Assembly: GCA_022616275.1 (NCBI GenBank)
Contig: JAKEFB010000281.1
Coordinates: 1 to 44,581 of the forward strand
DNA: 44,581 nt
Origin: Chloroflexota bacterium
Lineage (GTDB): Bacteria; Chloroflexota; Anaerolineae; Promineifilales; Promineifilaceae
Direction of reading: 5' to 3'
Part shown: positions 24,518-31,922 of the stretch, piece by piece
Position numbering within the stretch: the first letter of the stretch is position 1
Layout of the letters: each line of letters begins with the position of its first letter
The notes under the pieces: generated by a model
What the model was told of the DNA's origin: nothing
Seen by the model: only the letters and a program-made list of their open reading frames with translations
Database searches by the model: none
Position numbers and translations under genes: made by a program

Positions 24518-25165
24518 TCAGATGGTCATCGTGCCCCGGCTATCTATGTGTTTCAGGAACTCGTTGCGGGTTTTTTCGTGTTCCTTGAAGGAGCCAAGCA
24601 TGGCGCTGGTCACCATCCGGGCGTGCTCCTTCTTGACCCCGCGCATCATCGAGCACATGTGGGAAGCCTCGACGACCACGCCCACGCCGTAAGGGTGTAA
24701 AACTTCCTCAATCAGGTCGGCGATTTCCCGGGTCATCCGTTCCTGCACTTGCAGGCGGCGGGCATACATTTCCACTATACGCGGAAGTTTAGACAGGCCG
24801 ATAACCTTGTTGCGGGGGGTGTAGGCGACGTGGGCCCGGCCGAAGAAGGGCAGCATGTGATGTTCGCACATGCTGAAAAACTCGATGTCCTTGACCACGA
24901 CCATCTCGTCGTAATCTACGTCGAAGAGGGCGTCGTTGACCAGAGCGACCGGGTCTACAGTGTAGCCGGCCAGCAGTTCGTCGTACATACTGGCGATCCG
25001 CTCGGGGGTGCGGGCCAGCCCCTGGCGCGCCGGGTCTTCGCCGATGTTCAACAAGATGTCCCGGACAGCTTTCATAATGGCTTCGTGGCGGGCCTCATGG
25101 TCGTCCGGGCTGAGCAGGGCGTTATTCTTTTTTAACTCTTCTTGCGCTTTTTTTAAATTGTGCAT
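24518..25165 (-). CDS. folE: GTP cyclohydrolase I
   Basis: 215 aa; first step of tetrahydrofolate (and possibly queuosine) synthesis from GTP. Zinc ligands are in place: Cys and His in [14 protein letters not shown] and the second Cys in [10 protein letters not shown]. Substrate loops [21 protein letters not shown] and [11 protein letters not shown] are conserved. This is the zinc-dependent type IA enzyme. AGGAG lies on the minus strand upstream of ATG 25165. Confidence 0.96.
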   Translation of the reverse strand: MHNLKKAQEELKKNNALLSPDDHEARHEAIMKAVRDILLNIGEDPARQGLARTPERIASMYDELLAGYTVDPVALVNDALFDVDYDEMVVVKDIEFFSMCEHHMLPFFGRAHVAYTPRNKVIGLSKLPRIVEMYARRLQVQERMTREIADLIEEVLHPYGVGVVVEASHMCSMMRGVKKEHARMVTSAMLGSFKEHEKTRNEFLKHIDSRGTMTI

Positions 25166-25185
25166 CCTCTGACTCCTATGGAGAT

Positions 25186-25257
25186 GGGGCGCAGATTAAC
25201 GCAGGTGACGCAGCTAAAAAACAAAATCGGCGTTTATCAGGAAAATCTGCGTCCCGG
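25186..25257. repeat. Degenerate CTGCGT/GCAGATTAACGCAG word repeat
   Basis: GCGCAGATTAACGCAGG at one end and GGAAAATCTGCGTCCCGG at the other give an imperfect inverted pair. This belongs to the same style of text as 27985-28010, 28665-28760 and 43650-43665 (CTTTGCGTTAAA, CTCTGCGGTGAAAA). Confidence 0.5.
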
Positions 25258-26262
25258 CTAAAAAGTTAGCCCGCAATAGGGGCAAGATTGGGCGGCCGCG
25301 TCCACACGTTTGTCACAGCCAGGACAATAAAGGTCAAAAATTGCGCCGCAGTTGGGGCAGGCGGCAGCGTCTTCGGCTACAGCCGCCAGGCAGGACGGGC
25401 ACAGTAGTTGGTGGCAATGGGGGCACTCTTCGCTGCCCACAACCACAGAGCGCTGGCAGGTGGGGCAGTGGTTCAGCCGGCCGGTTGGGGCGGCCGCCGG
25501 CGTGCCGCAGCGAGGGCAGGTCGGCTCGCCTTCTAAAAGGATAAGCTGGCAGCCGGTGCAAATCCAGGTCAGGCATTTGGGGCAGCGGCCGATAGCCAAG
25601 TCAAAACTGTGGCCACACTCCGGGCAGGCCACCACCCGGATCACCTGGGCTTCCAGGAGGATACTGTTGACTACGCGGGCGCTGTGGCGCTGGATGATTT
25701 TTACCGGCCGGCCACACTGTCCGCAGGCCCGGTTGCTGGGTTGGAGGGTAGCCTGGCAATAGACACATTGTTTGGGGAACAGAGCGTTACACTCCGGGCA
25801 TAGCTCGGTGCCGGCGGTTAGTTCGGCCGCACACAGCGGGCAGTTGAAGAAAAGGGCCTGGCCGCAGTAGGGACATGTTTCGTCTTCCTCGCCGGTGGCC
25901 CCGCCGCAGTAAGGGCAAAACGTCTGGCCGCACTCGCGGCAAAAACCGTCTTCGGCGTAATAGGGAGTCTCGCAGGTGGGGCAGAGCGTCGTGGCCACCC
26001 CGGCCAGCTCTGTTTCGTCCGGCCCTGCGGCCGTCTCTTCTTCGTCAAAAACCAGGCCGCAATGGGGGCAAACGGCGTCGGCCGGGTCCACTTCCTTGTC
26101 GCAGCGGGGGCAGTAGACCAGGAATTCTGCGCCGCACACGTCACAGGCGGCCGCATCGAAGGAAATGGGTGCCTGGCACTGTGGGCAAAATTCCTGGCCG
26201 CAGCGTGGACAGCCGGTTTCCGGCTCTTTCACCAGGGCCTGGCAGGCGGGACATTGAATCAT
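25258..26262 (-). CDS. Protein built from twelve tandem zinc ribbons
   Basis: 334 aa. I count 24 CxxC knuckles from the first residues (CPACQ, CPRCG) to the last (CPGCD, CPYCG), enough for twelve four-cysteine zinc ribbons and about 48 cysteines, some 14% of the protein. Ribbons are 20-35 aa apart, with a longer spacer near residue 80 (EEETAAGPDETELAG) and another after ribbon 7 containing IIQRHSARVVNSILLEAQVIRVV. There is no membrane helix or enzymatic domain. I start at ATG 26262, directly before the first ribbon; the frame extends upstream but through the intergenic promoter. Similar double-zinc-ribbon arrays are usually annotated only by fold. Possible roles are scaffold, nucleic-acid contact or zinc store; none is shown. 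Divergent from citrate synthase. Confidence 0.85.
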   Translation of the reverse strand: MIQCPACQALVKEPETGCPRCGQEFCPQCQAPISFDAAACDVCGAEFLVYCPRCDKEVDPADAVCPHCGLVFDEEETAAGPDETELAGVATTLCPTCETPYYAEDGFCRECGQTFCPYCGGATGEEDETCPYCGQALFFNCPLCAAELTAGTELCPECNALFPKQCVYCQATLQPSNRACGQCGRPVKIIQRHSARVVNSILLEAQVIRVVACPECGHSFDLAIGRCPKCLTWICTGCQLILLEGEPTCPRCGTPAAAPTGRLNHCPTCQRSVVVGSEECPHCHQLLCPSCLAAVAEDAAACPNCGAIFDLYCPGCDKRVDAAAQSCPYCGLTF

Positions 26263-26375
26263 AACGGTAATCCGCCCATTATAACAAAAAAGCATTTCCG
26301 GATAATAAGCAGAACGTTTGCAAAACCCCGCAGGATTCCGAAACCAGCGGGATTTTGTCCACATTTTCATGCGAT

Positions 26376-26397
26376 AACGGCAAAAAACCGTTATACT
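26376..26397 (+). promoter_or_regulatory. Likely promoter/operator of citrate synthase
   Basis: Inverted repeat AACGG-CAAAAAA-CCGTT (26376-26392) overlapping a -10-like TATACT (26392-26397). No good -35 is seen, so an activator or alternative factor is possible. On the other strand TATAAT (26283-26278) could serve the zinc-ribbon gene. Confidence 0.35.
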
Positions 26398-26447
26398 TAC
26401 GGGAAACTGCTTTATAGACTTGAAGAGACAGACCGCAGGAGACGACC

Positions 26448-27737
26448 ATGACAAAAGAGACCCTGACTGTAACCGATAATCGCACCGGCCGTACCTACGA
26501 GTTGCCCATCATGGATGGCGCCATCCGGGCCATGGACTTGCGCCAGATTAAGGTCAACGACGACGACTTCGGCCTGATGAGTTATGACCCGGCTTTCAAA
26601 AACAGTGCCTCGACCAAGAGCACGATCACTTATATTGACGGCGATAAAGGGATTCTGCATTATCGCGGCTACCCGATTGAACAACTGGCCGAAAAGTGTA
26701 CCTACCTGGAAGTGGCCTACCTGATTATGTACGGGGAGCTGCCAACGCAGGAGCAATTGAGTAAGTGGGAAAACGAGATTACCTACCACACGCTGCTGCA
26801 CGAGAATATCAAGCAGTTGTTTGAAGCGTTCCGCTATGACGCCCACCCGATGGGGATGTTGATCAGCAACATTGCCGCCCTATCTACCTTTTACCCGGAA
26901 GCCAAGAACGTAGACGATCCCGAAATACGGGAGGTGCAAATCAAGCGGCTGATTGCCAAGATGCCGACGCTGGCGGCGATGGCCTACCGCTTTAGCATGG
27001 GTTTCCCCATTAACTACCCCGACAATGATTTGACTTATACCGGCAACTTCCTGAATATGATGTTCAAGATGGTCGAGCCCAGGTACAGGCCCCACCCAGT
27101 ACTGCAGCGGGCGCTGGACGTGCTCTTTATCCTCCACGCTGACCACGAGCAGAACTGCGGCACCAACGCCATGCGCTCGGTGGGCAGCTCACGAGTAGAT
27201 CCCTATAGCGCGATGGCGGCGGCCGCGGCCGCCCTCTATGGCCCGTTGCACGGTGGGGCCAACGAGCAGGTGCTGCGCATGTTGACGGCGATCGGCAGCG
27301 TCAAGAACATCCCTGCTTATGTGGAGCGGGTGAAGGCCGGCGAGTTCCGGCTGATGGGCTTTGGCCACCGCGTTTACAAGAATTACGATCCCCGGGCGAC
27401 GATTATCAAGGAAATTGCCGACCAGGTCTTCCAGGTGACCGGCCGGAACCCGCTACTGGACATTGCCCTGGAACTGGAGCGGATTGCCCTGGAGGACGAC
27501 TACTTCGTCGGCCGCAAGCTGTACCCCAACGTAGACTTCTACTCGGGGATCATTTACCAGGCGATGGGGCTGCCGGTGGCCATGTTCCCGGTCATGTTTG
27601 CCATACCGCGCACCGTCGGCTGGCTGGCCCAGTGGGTGGAGATGCTGGTGGACAAGGAGCAGGCCATTGCCCGGCCGCGGCAGATTTACCTGGGCCACGG
27701 GCGGAGGGAGTTCTTGCCTATTGAGCAGAGAGGATAG
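26448..27737 (+). CDS. Citrate synthase
   Basis: 429 aa, the length of the hexameric-type (GltA-like) enzymes; condenses acetyl-CoA and oxaloacetate in the TCA cycle. The N-terminal beta domain is present (DNRTGRTYELPIMDGAIRAMDL), with YRGYPIEQLAEKCTYLEVAYLI. Active-site regions are intact: HADHEQNCGTNAMR (H230, H233), GFGHRVYKNYDPRA (H307) and YPNVDFYSG (D363). GGAGACGACC precedes the ATG. Single gene, divergent from the zinc-ribbon gene. Confidence 0.96.
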   Translation: MTKETLTVTDNRTGRTYELPIMDGAIRAMDLRQIKVNDDDFGLMSYDPAFKNSASTKSTITYIDGDKGILHYRGYPIEQLAEKCTYLEVAYLIMYGELPTQEQLSKWENEITYHTLLHENIKQLFEAFRYDAHPMGMLISNIAALSTFYPEAKNVDDPEIREVQIKRLIAKMPTLAAMAYRFSMGFPINYPDNDLTYTGNFLNMMFKMVEPRYRPHPVLQRALDVLFILHADHEQNCGTNAMRSVGSSRVDPYSAMAAAAAALYGPLHGGANEQVLRMLTAIGSVKNIPAYVERVKAGEFRLMGFGHRVYKNYDPRATIIKEIADQVFQVTGRNPLLDIALELERIALEDDYFVGRKLYPNVDFYSGIIYQAMGLPVAMFPVMFAIPRTVGWLAQWVEMLVDKEQAIARPRQIYLGHGRREFLPIEQRG

Positions 27738-27799
27738 GAACGCAGACGGCACGGAGCGGTTTTTTGCGGAAGGCTTTGTGCCCTAAGTGGTTAAGAGGA

Positions 27800-27827
27800 G
27801 AAGCCCGGGTTTTTGGACCTGGGCTTC
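27800..27827 (+). terminator. Hairpin after citrate synthase
   Basis: GAAGCCCGGGT (27800-27810) and ACCTGGGCTTC (27817-27827), one wobble pair, loop TTTTGG, then TTGTGATCTT. The T-run is weak. Confidence 0.6.
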
Positions 27828-27837
27828 TTGTGATCTT

Positions 27838-28007
27838 ATGATGAACGTGTGTCTTAACTGTGGGGAGTATCAGGCAGATAAAGAGATGCCGTGTGTCGAG
27901 CGGCGCCTCCGGTGGAACTGGTGGACACGACGGCCATTCCCGTAGAGGAAACGGCCGGGCAGGTGGCCGCCTGGATTAACCAAAAATTCTCCGCGCCTCT
28001 GCGGTGA
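27838..28007 (+). pseudogene. Internally deleted remnant of a small P-loop kinase-like gene
   Basis: ATG 27838 opens MMNVCLNCGEYQADKE and stops at TAG 27943. In another frame, GTG 27912 to TGA 28007 reads VELVDTTAIPVEETAGQVAAWIN. To me these look like the first residues (a CxxC knuckle) and last residues of a family of about 190 aa AAA/kinase-like proteins whose middle, including the P-loop, is gone. The identification rests on memory of the family, so it is tentative. The reading ends inside a CTCTGCGGTGAAAA word repeat. Confidence 0.4.
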
Positions 28008-28012
28008 AAAAG

Positions 28013-28042
28013 AAAAAGCCCCTGTGCCGATAGGGGCTTTTT
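28013..28042. terminator. Bidirectional terminator of the tRNA cluster
   Basis: AAAAAGCCCCT (28013-28023) and AGGGGCTTTTT (28032-28042) pair perfectly. The A-run/T-run makes it a rho-independent terminator on both strands; on the minus strand it closes the Phe-Gly-Cys tRNA transcript. Confidence 0.9.
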
Positions 28043-28054
28043 GCTGGGGATTCA

Positions 28055-28126
28055 AGGCGACGACCGGATTCGAACCGGTGAATGAGGGTTTTGCAGACCC
28101 TTGCCTTACCACTTGGCTACGTCGCC
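28055..28126 (-). tRNA. tRNA-Cys (GCA)
   Basis: Acceptor GGCGACG pairs with CGTCGCC; D-arm GCCAAGTGGTAAGGC; anticodon loop in GGGTCTGCAAAACCC; T-arm CCGGTTCGAATCCGG. Discriminator U, as expected for Cys. CCA is not encoded. Confidence 0.96.
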
Positions 28127-28138
28127 AGGTTAAATGCA

Positions 28139-28163
28139 ACCGGCAGGCCCTGAGCCTGCCGGT
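28139..28163. other. Spacer hairpin between tRNA-Gly and tRNA-Cys
   Basis: ACCGGCAGGC, loop CCTGA, GCCTGCCGGT: a perfect 10 bp stem with no T-run, probably a processing or spacer structure in the tRNA precursor. Confidence 0.6.
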
Positions 28164-28165
28164 TA

Positions 28166-28239
<74 letters not shown>

Positions 28240-28252
28240 ATGATTTCTTGAG

Positions 28253-28325
28253 TGCCAGGACCCAGACTCGAACTGGGGACACCTGCATTTTCAGTGCAGT
28301 GCTCTACCAACTGAGCTATCCCGGC
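28253..28325 (-). tRNA. tRNA-Phe (GAA)
   Basis: Acceptor GCCGGGA/TCCTGGC, D-arm AGCTCAGTTGGTAGAGC, anticodon GAA in CACTGAAAATG, T-arm CCCAGTTCGAGTCTGGG. Discriminator A. First tRNA of the minus-strand cluster. CCA is not encoded. Confidence 0.96.
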
Positions 28326-28355
28326 GCGGTTGGCATCTGTTGTAAAGCACGGATG

Positions 28356-28384
28356 ATTCTACCTAATCCGTTAGTCGCTGTCAA
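28356..28384 (-). promoter_or_regulatory. Promoter of the tRNA-Phe-Gly-Cys cluster
   Basis: On the minus strand: TTGACA (28384-28379), 17 bp spacer, TAGAAT (28361-28356). It lies about 30 bp upstream of mature tRNA-Phe. Confidence 0.75.
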
Positions 28385-28441
28385 GTTTGTTTCGGCCAGC
28401 AGGGATTCGGCGACGAGGTTTTTTTCTGGTCTCATTCCCCC

Positions 28442-28470
28442 TACACAACCACATAACCACACCACTACAC
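28442..28470. repeat. ACCACATAACCACA word repeat
   Basis: CTACACAACCACATAACCAC followed by ACCACTACAC. Same text family as 22780-22803 and, inverted, 41487-41510. Confidence 0.55.
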
Positions 28471-28473
28471 TAT

Positions 28474-28502
28474 TTGCCTGCGCCGACCGCCTTAGCTATA
28501 GT
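28474..28502 (+). promoter_or_regulatory. Promoter of tRNA-Sec
   Basis: TTGCCT (28474-28479), 17 bp spacer, TATAGT (28497-28502). The predicted start falls within a few bases of the mature tRNA 5' end at 28511. Confidence 0.5.
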
Positions 28503-28510
28503 CATGACCT

Positions 28511-28606
28511 GGGAGTGGTTGTGTCCCGGTGGATGCCCCGGTCTTCAAAACCGGTGGCCGGTCGCGCCGAGCGAGCGGTGGTGGGTTCGACTCCCATCCA
28601 CTCCCG
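28511..28606 (+). tRNA. selC: Selenocysteine tRNA (UCA)
   Basis: 96 nt. Acceptor stem is 8 bp (GGGAGTGG with CCACTCCC), directly followed by a 5 bp T-stem around TTCGACT, giving the bacterial 8+5 arrangement. The D-stem is 6 bp with a 4-nt loop (GTGTCC-CGGT-GGATGC, two wobbles). The anticodon stem-loop CCGGT-CTTCAAA-ACCGG carries TCA. A long variable arm (CCGGTCGC/GCGAGCGG with one mismatch) separates it from ordinary tRNAs. Discriminator G. This tRNA is charged with serine, converted by SelA and delivered by SelB at UGA codons. No selA, selB or selD lies in this window, and I found no clear selenoprotein here. CCA is not encoded. Confidence 0.93.
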
Positions 28607-28634
28607 CAGAAAAAGGACAGGGGACTGAGTGCTG

Positions 28635-28760
28635 AGTGGCACGGTCGGAGACCGGCCACAGCTAGAGACACAAAGGCGCGGACTTTGGCCCTGCCAAAGT
28701 TCACGCAAAGGGAAATTTATCTTGGCGCCTTTGCCCCTTAGTGGCTTTGCGTTAAATTTT
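28635..28760. repeat. Dispersed element plus CTTTGCG word repeats before recR
   Basis: 28635-28661 is the inverted partner of 24451-24478 (core CGGTCGGAGACCG). After it come GACTTTGGC-CCT-GCCAAAGTT (hairpin), CACGCAAAGGG, GGCGCCTTTGCCCC and GGCTTTGCGTTAAATTTTT. No gene or RNA seen. This lies just beyond the 3' end of recR. Confidence 0.6.
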
Positions 28761-28764
28761 TGGG

Positions 28765-29373
28765 TTAGTGGAGTTCTTGCCGCCCCTCCAGCGCCCGGCC
28801 GAGGGTGATTTCGTCGGTGTATTCCAGGTCGCCGCCGACGGGCAGGCCGCGGGCCAGGCGGGTGAGCTTGAGGTTGAGGGAGGCCAGGCGGCGCTGCAGG
28901 TAGAGGGCGGTCGAGTCCCCTTCCAGCGTGGCGTTGGTGGCAATGATGACTTCGTCAAATCCCCCCCGCTCCAGCCGGCTCAGTAACTCGGCAATCTTCA
29001 GATCGTCCGGGCCAATCCCCTCTACCGGCGAGATGGCGCCGTGCAGAACGTGGTAACGGCCGTTGTAAGCTCGCGAGCGCTCAATAGCGACCACGTCCAG
29101 TGGCTCCTCGACCACGCACAGCAGGCTGGCGTTCCGGCCGTCGTCGGCGCAGATGGGGCAGGGGTCGGCCTCGGTGATATTGAAGCACACGGAGCAGAGC
29201 TGGGTCTGGGCCTTGAGTTCTTGCAAGGCTTCGGCCAGCGCCAGCGATTGTTCGTCGGCCGCCCGCAGCAGGTAGAACGCCAGGCGGGCGGCTGTTTTCG
29301 GCCCGACGCCGGGCAGGCGGGCAAATTCGTTAATCAGCCGCTGGACCGGCCGGGGAAGCACGTTACTGGCCAC
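28765..29373 (-). CDS. recR: Recombination protein RecR
   Basis: 202 aa; loads RecA with RecF/RecO at gaps. The helix-hairpin-helix FARLPGVGPKTAARLAFYLL is followed by a C4 zinc finger (CSVCFNITEADPCPIC) and a Toprim domain (LLCVVEEPLDVVAIE, then VIIATNATLEGDSTALYL). Separated by two bases from ybaB; third gene of the dnaX-ybaB-recR set. Confidence 0.97.
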   Translation of the reverse strand: MASNVLPRPVQRLINEFARLPGVGPKTAARLAFYLLRAADEQSLALAEALQELKAQTQLCSVCFNITEADPCPICADDGRNASLLCVVEEPLDVVAIERSRAYNGRYHVLHGAISPVEGIGPDDLKIAELLSRLERGGFDEVIIATNATLEGDSTALYLQRRLASLNLKLTRLARGLPVGGDLEYTDEITLGRALEGRQELH

Positions 29374-29375
29374 CG

Positions 29376-29750
29376 CTACATCCCGCCCAGGCCGCCCAGG
29401 AGATCATTCAGGCCCATTCCACCTGTCAGGCCCTCCATCCGCTGGGCTGCCAACGCCTGCGACTGCTCAATGGCCGAGTTGACGGCCGCCACCAGCATGT
29501 CCTGCAACATTTCGACGTCTTCCGGGTCCAGCAATTCCGGCTGGATCTGAATGGACTCGACCCGCTGCTGGCCGCTGATGACGACGGTGACCGCGCCGCC
29601 GCCGGAGGTGACAGTCACCGTCTCATTGGCCAGCGCTTCTTGCTCCTGGGCCATTTTCTGTTGCATTTCCTGGAATTGGGCCATCAAGTTGCCTGGACTG
29701 GGAGTCCTGGCTTTCTTCGGTTTGCCACCACGAAAAGGTCTTTTACTCAT
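29376..29750 (-). CDS. YbaB/EbfC nucleoid-associated protein
   Basis: 124 aa. The core AQFQEMQQKMAQEQEALANETVTVTSGGGAVTVVISGQQRVESIQIQPELLD is typical. The dimer of this family binds DNA like tweezers. The N-terminal extension is basic (KRPFRGGKPKKARTP), and there is a glycine-rich tail. AAGGAG precedes the ATG. Position between dnaX and recR is classical. Confidence 0.93.
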   Translation of the reverse strand: MSKRPFRGGKPKKARTPSPGNLMAQFQEMQQKMAQEQEALANETVTVTSGGGAVTVVISGQQRVESIQIQPELLDPEDVEMLQDMLVAAVNSAIEQSQALAAQRMEGLTGGMGLNDLLGGLGGM

Positions 29751-29762
29751 CTTAACTCCTTA

Positions 29763-29845
29763 GTGATGAGCAATGAGCGATGAGTAGTGCCCAATGGATA
29801 GCGACCGGCTAAACCAACGGTCACTCATTGCTCATTGCTTTATCT
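29763..29845. repeat. CTCATTGCTCAT tag repeats, inverted
   Basis: GTGATGAGCAATGAGCGATG and, on the other side, CACTCATTGCTCATTGCTT can pair. Same tags occur at 4376-4390 and 37701-37750. It overlaps the 3' end of dnaX. Confidence 0.6.
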
Positions 29846-31463
29846 CGCGTACGATGCCGCCCAGTTCCTGGGCCAGGGCGTCGAGGTCTTCCTTGTTGAT
29901 GGCGACCGGCGGGGTGTACTGGCCGGTGATGACCGTCCGAACGGCGCAAGGGACGCCCAGCAGGCCGCTAAGCACGTCGGCCACCTTTTCTCTGGCTCCA
30001 GCTTTTTTGTCAAATTTCTCCTTGAGCAGGGGATAGTCAAAGCCCAGGATAAGCGTCTGGCCCTCGGTGGCCAGGGGCTTGCAAGAGGCCAGCAGCGCCG
30101 GCAGGTTGCGGTCTTTTTGCTGCAACCGTTCCCGCATTTCCGGCCAGTTAGTCGTGACTATCTCCAGGGACAGGACCGCCGGCTGAGCGGCCGGTTGAGA
30201 CGTTGGCGTGGCCGATCCGTCCGTGGCCAGCTCGTCTACGGCCGTTTTAGCCACGACTGGCTCAGCCACGACTGGTTCAGCCACAGCTAATTTAGCCGCC
30301 TTCTCCGCCGGGGCGCTCTCTTCCGGCGTTGGCGGAAGGATCTGGCCGGCCGCCGGCTCGGCAGTGGGCTGCGGCCGGGTCCCGGCCGGCAAAAGCTGGA
30401 TAAAGGCCAGCTCCAGCGGCAACTGTGGCTGCCAGCTCCCGGTAGACATCGTGGCTGCCTCGTTGAATCCTTTGACGGCGGCAATCAACGCCTGGCGCTC
30501 GGCGCGCCGGGCCTGCTGGCCCATCGCCGCCAGTTGTTCGGCCGGCGCTTCCAGGGGAAGCGTGGTCCCAGCCGTTTGCAGCAGCAGCAATTGGCGCAAA
30601 TAAATGACCATTTGCCGGCAAAATTGGCGGGCGTCGGCCCCTGAGGCCAGCGCTTCGTGGATCGTGGCCAGGCCGGCCTGGCCGTCACCGTCCAGCCAGG
30701 CGTCTACCAGGGCCTGGATCGCCGCGCTGGAGGCGGTCCCCAGGACCACCTGCGCCCGGTTGAGGGTGATGGTGTCGCCGGGAGCGGCCACCAACTGGTC
30801 GAGCAGGCTTTCGGCGTCGCGCAGGCTGCCGTGGCCGTGCTGGGCGATCATGGCGATGGCCTCCGGCTCGACGATCAGTTGCTCCTGGACCACCAGCCAC
30901 TCCAGGCGGCGGATGATTTCCTGGGTGGTCAGCAGGCGAAAGTTGAACGGCTGGCAGCGGGACTTAATCGTCAGCGGGACCTTGTGCTCTTCGGTAGTCG
31001 CCAGGACGAAGATGGCGTGGGGCGGCGGCTCTTCCAGCGTTTTGAGCAGGGCGTTGAAGGCGGCGGTGGAGAGCATATGTATTTCGTCAATTATGTAAAC
31101 TTTATAGCGCCCTTCGCTGGGCGAAAAGTTGATCTTGTCGCGCAGGTCGCGGATGTCGTCTACACCGGTGTTGGAGGCGGCGTCTATCTCAATTAAATCT
31201 AAAAAGCGGGCTTCATTGACGGCCTTGCAGGGGCCGCAATCGTTGCACGGCCGCTCGGCCGGGTCCTCGTGCAGGCAGTTGGCGGCTTTGGCCAGCAGCC
31301 GGGCGGTGGTCGTTTTGCCGGTGCCGCGCGGGCCAGAGAAGAGGTAGGCGTGGCCGATGCGGCCGGCCGCCACCGCGTTTTGCAGCGTGCGGGTGATATG
31401 TTCCTGGCCGATAACCTGGTCGAAGCGGGCCGGCCGCCACTTGCGATAGAGGGCTTGAGACAT
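29832..31463 (-). CDS. dnaX: DNA polymerase III subunit gamma/tau
   Basis: 543 aa clamp-loader ATPase. Walker A GPRGTGKT at 44-51; zinc module C63, C73, C76 and C79 (ERPCNDCGPC); DEIH box IIDEIHMLST; sensor 1 FVLATTE; SRC finger SRCQPFNF. Domain III follows, then a Pro/Ala/Val-rich low-complexity linker with repeated AVAEPVVAEPVVAKTAV, and a C-terminal folded part. I start at ATG 31463 (SQALYRKWRP), 18 codons inside the open frame, because homologues begin there. No frameshift site for a short gamma form was recognised. Confidence 0.95.
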   Translation of the reverse strand: MSQALYRKWRPARFDQVIGQEHITRTLQNAVAAGRIGHAYLFSGPRGTGKTTTARLLAKAANCLHEDPAERPCNDCGPCKAVNEARFLDLIEIDAASNTGVDDIRDLRDKINFSPSEGRYKVYIIDEIHMLSTAAFNALLKTLEEPPPHAIFVLATTEEHKVPLTIKSRCQPFNFRLLTTQEIIRRLEWLVVQEQLIVEPEAIAMIAQHGHGSLRDAESLLDQLVAAPGDTITLNRAQVVLGTASSAAIQALVDAWLDGDGQAGLATIHEALASGADARQFCRQMVIYLRQLLLLQTAGTTLPLEAPAEQLAAMGQQARRAERQALIAAVKGFNEAATMSTGSWQPQLPLELAFIQLLPAGTRPQPTAEPAAGQILPPTPEESAPAEKAAKLAVAEPVVAEPVVAKTAVDELATDGSATPTSQPAAQPAVLSLEIVTTNWPEMRERLQQKDRNLPALLASCKPLATEGQTLILGFDYPLLKEKFDKKAGAREKVADVLSGLLGVPCAVRTVITGQYTPPVAINKEDLDALAQELGGIVREIKQ

Positions 31464-31524
31464 TTGAGCTAAGTTTAACAGGGCAGGGGGCAGGTATGCA
31501 AGTTTGCGAGTTTGCAAGTAGTGC

Positions 31525-31530
31525 TATAAT
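31525..31530 (+). promoter_or_regulatory. TATAAT -10 of tatA
   Basis: TATAAT at 31525-31530. Just upstream is the word repeat GCAAGTTTGCGAGTTTGCAAG (31498-31518), whose TTGCGA (31504-31509) would be a -35 at 15 bp. Leader of about 90 nt to tatA. Confidence 0.45.
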
Positions 31531-31624
31531 GCGAATGGCAGGTGTGGATAGCGCCTGGCCTCCGGTGATACCGGGGTATAGATTGAAAAACGTTACCGAC
31601 CGTACAGGTCGAGGAGAGAAAGCA

Positions 31625-31813
31625 ATGCCTAACTTAGGTGGTTGGGAATGGGTGATTATTCTCGTTATTGTCTTGCTGATTTTTGGCATCGGCCGGATCA
31701 GCAAGCTGGGCGAAGAACTCGGCCGGGGCATTCGCGCTTTTCGTGAGGGCGTGAAGGAAGGCAAAGGGGAGAAGGAGCCCGAAGAAAAGCAGGAAGAAGA
31801 GAAGGCTGGCTGA
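31625..31813 (+). CDS. tatA: Sec-independent protein translocase TatA
   Basis: 62 aa. One N-terminal membrane helix (WEWVIILVIVLLIFG), the conserved F-G hinge, an amphipathic helix (KLGEELGRGIRAFREGVKEG) and a charged Glu/Lys tail: the TatA/E layout. It forms the pore for folded twin-arginine substrates. GAGGAGAG precedes ATG 31625. No tatB or tatC is nearby. The next gene's signal segment has no RR motif, so the pairing need not be functional. Confidence 0.93.
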   Translation: MPNLGGWEWVIILVIVLLIFGIGRISKLGEELGRGIRAFREGVKEGKGEKEPEEKQEEEKAG

Positions 31814-31833
31814 TTTTCCCCGGCCGGTAGAGG

Positions 31834-31905
31834 TAATCGCGAATGGCTCGAATGGACGAATGTCGCGAATAGTTTTTTGATTTATTCGTGGGATTCGTCC
31901 ATTTA
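31834..31905. repeat. AATCGCGAATGG / GGATTCGTCCATT word repeat
   Basis: AATCGCGAATGGCTCGAATGG then TCGCGAATAG, then the inverse text TTCGTGGGATTCGTCCATT. The first half recurs at 21380-21410. Confidence 0.55.
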
Positions 31906-31922
31906 TGTTAAAGGAGGAAGAA

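Noticed and set aside
27940-28055. Tyrosine recombinase attachment site next to the tRNA genes
   Set aside because: No integrase, no duplicated tRNA 3' end; only the kinase remnant hints at past change.
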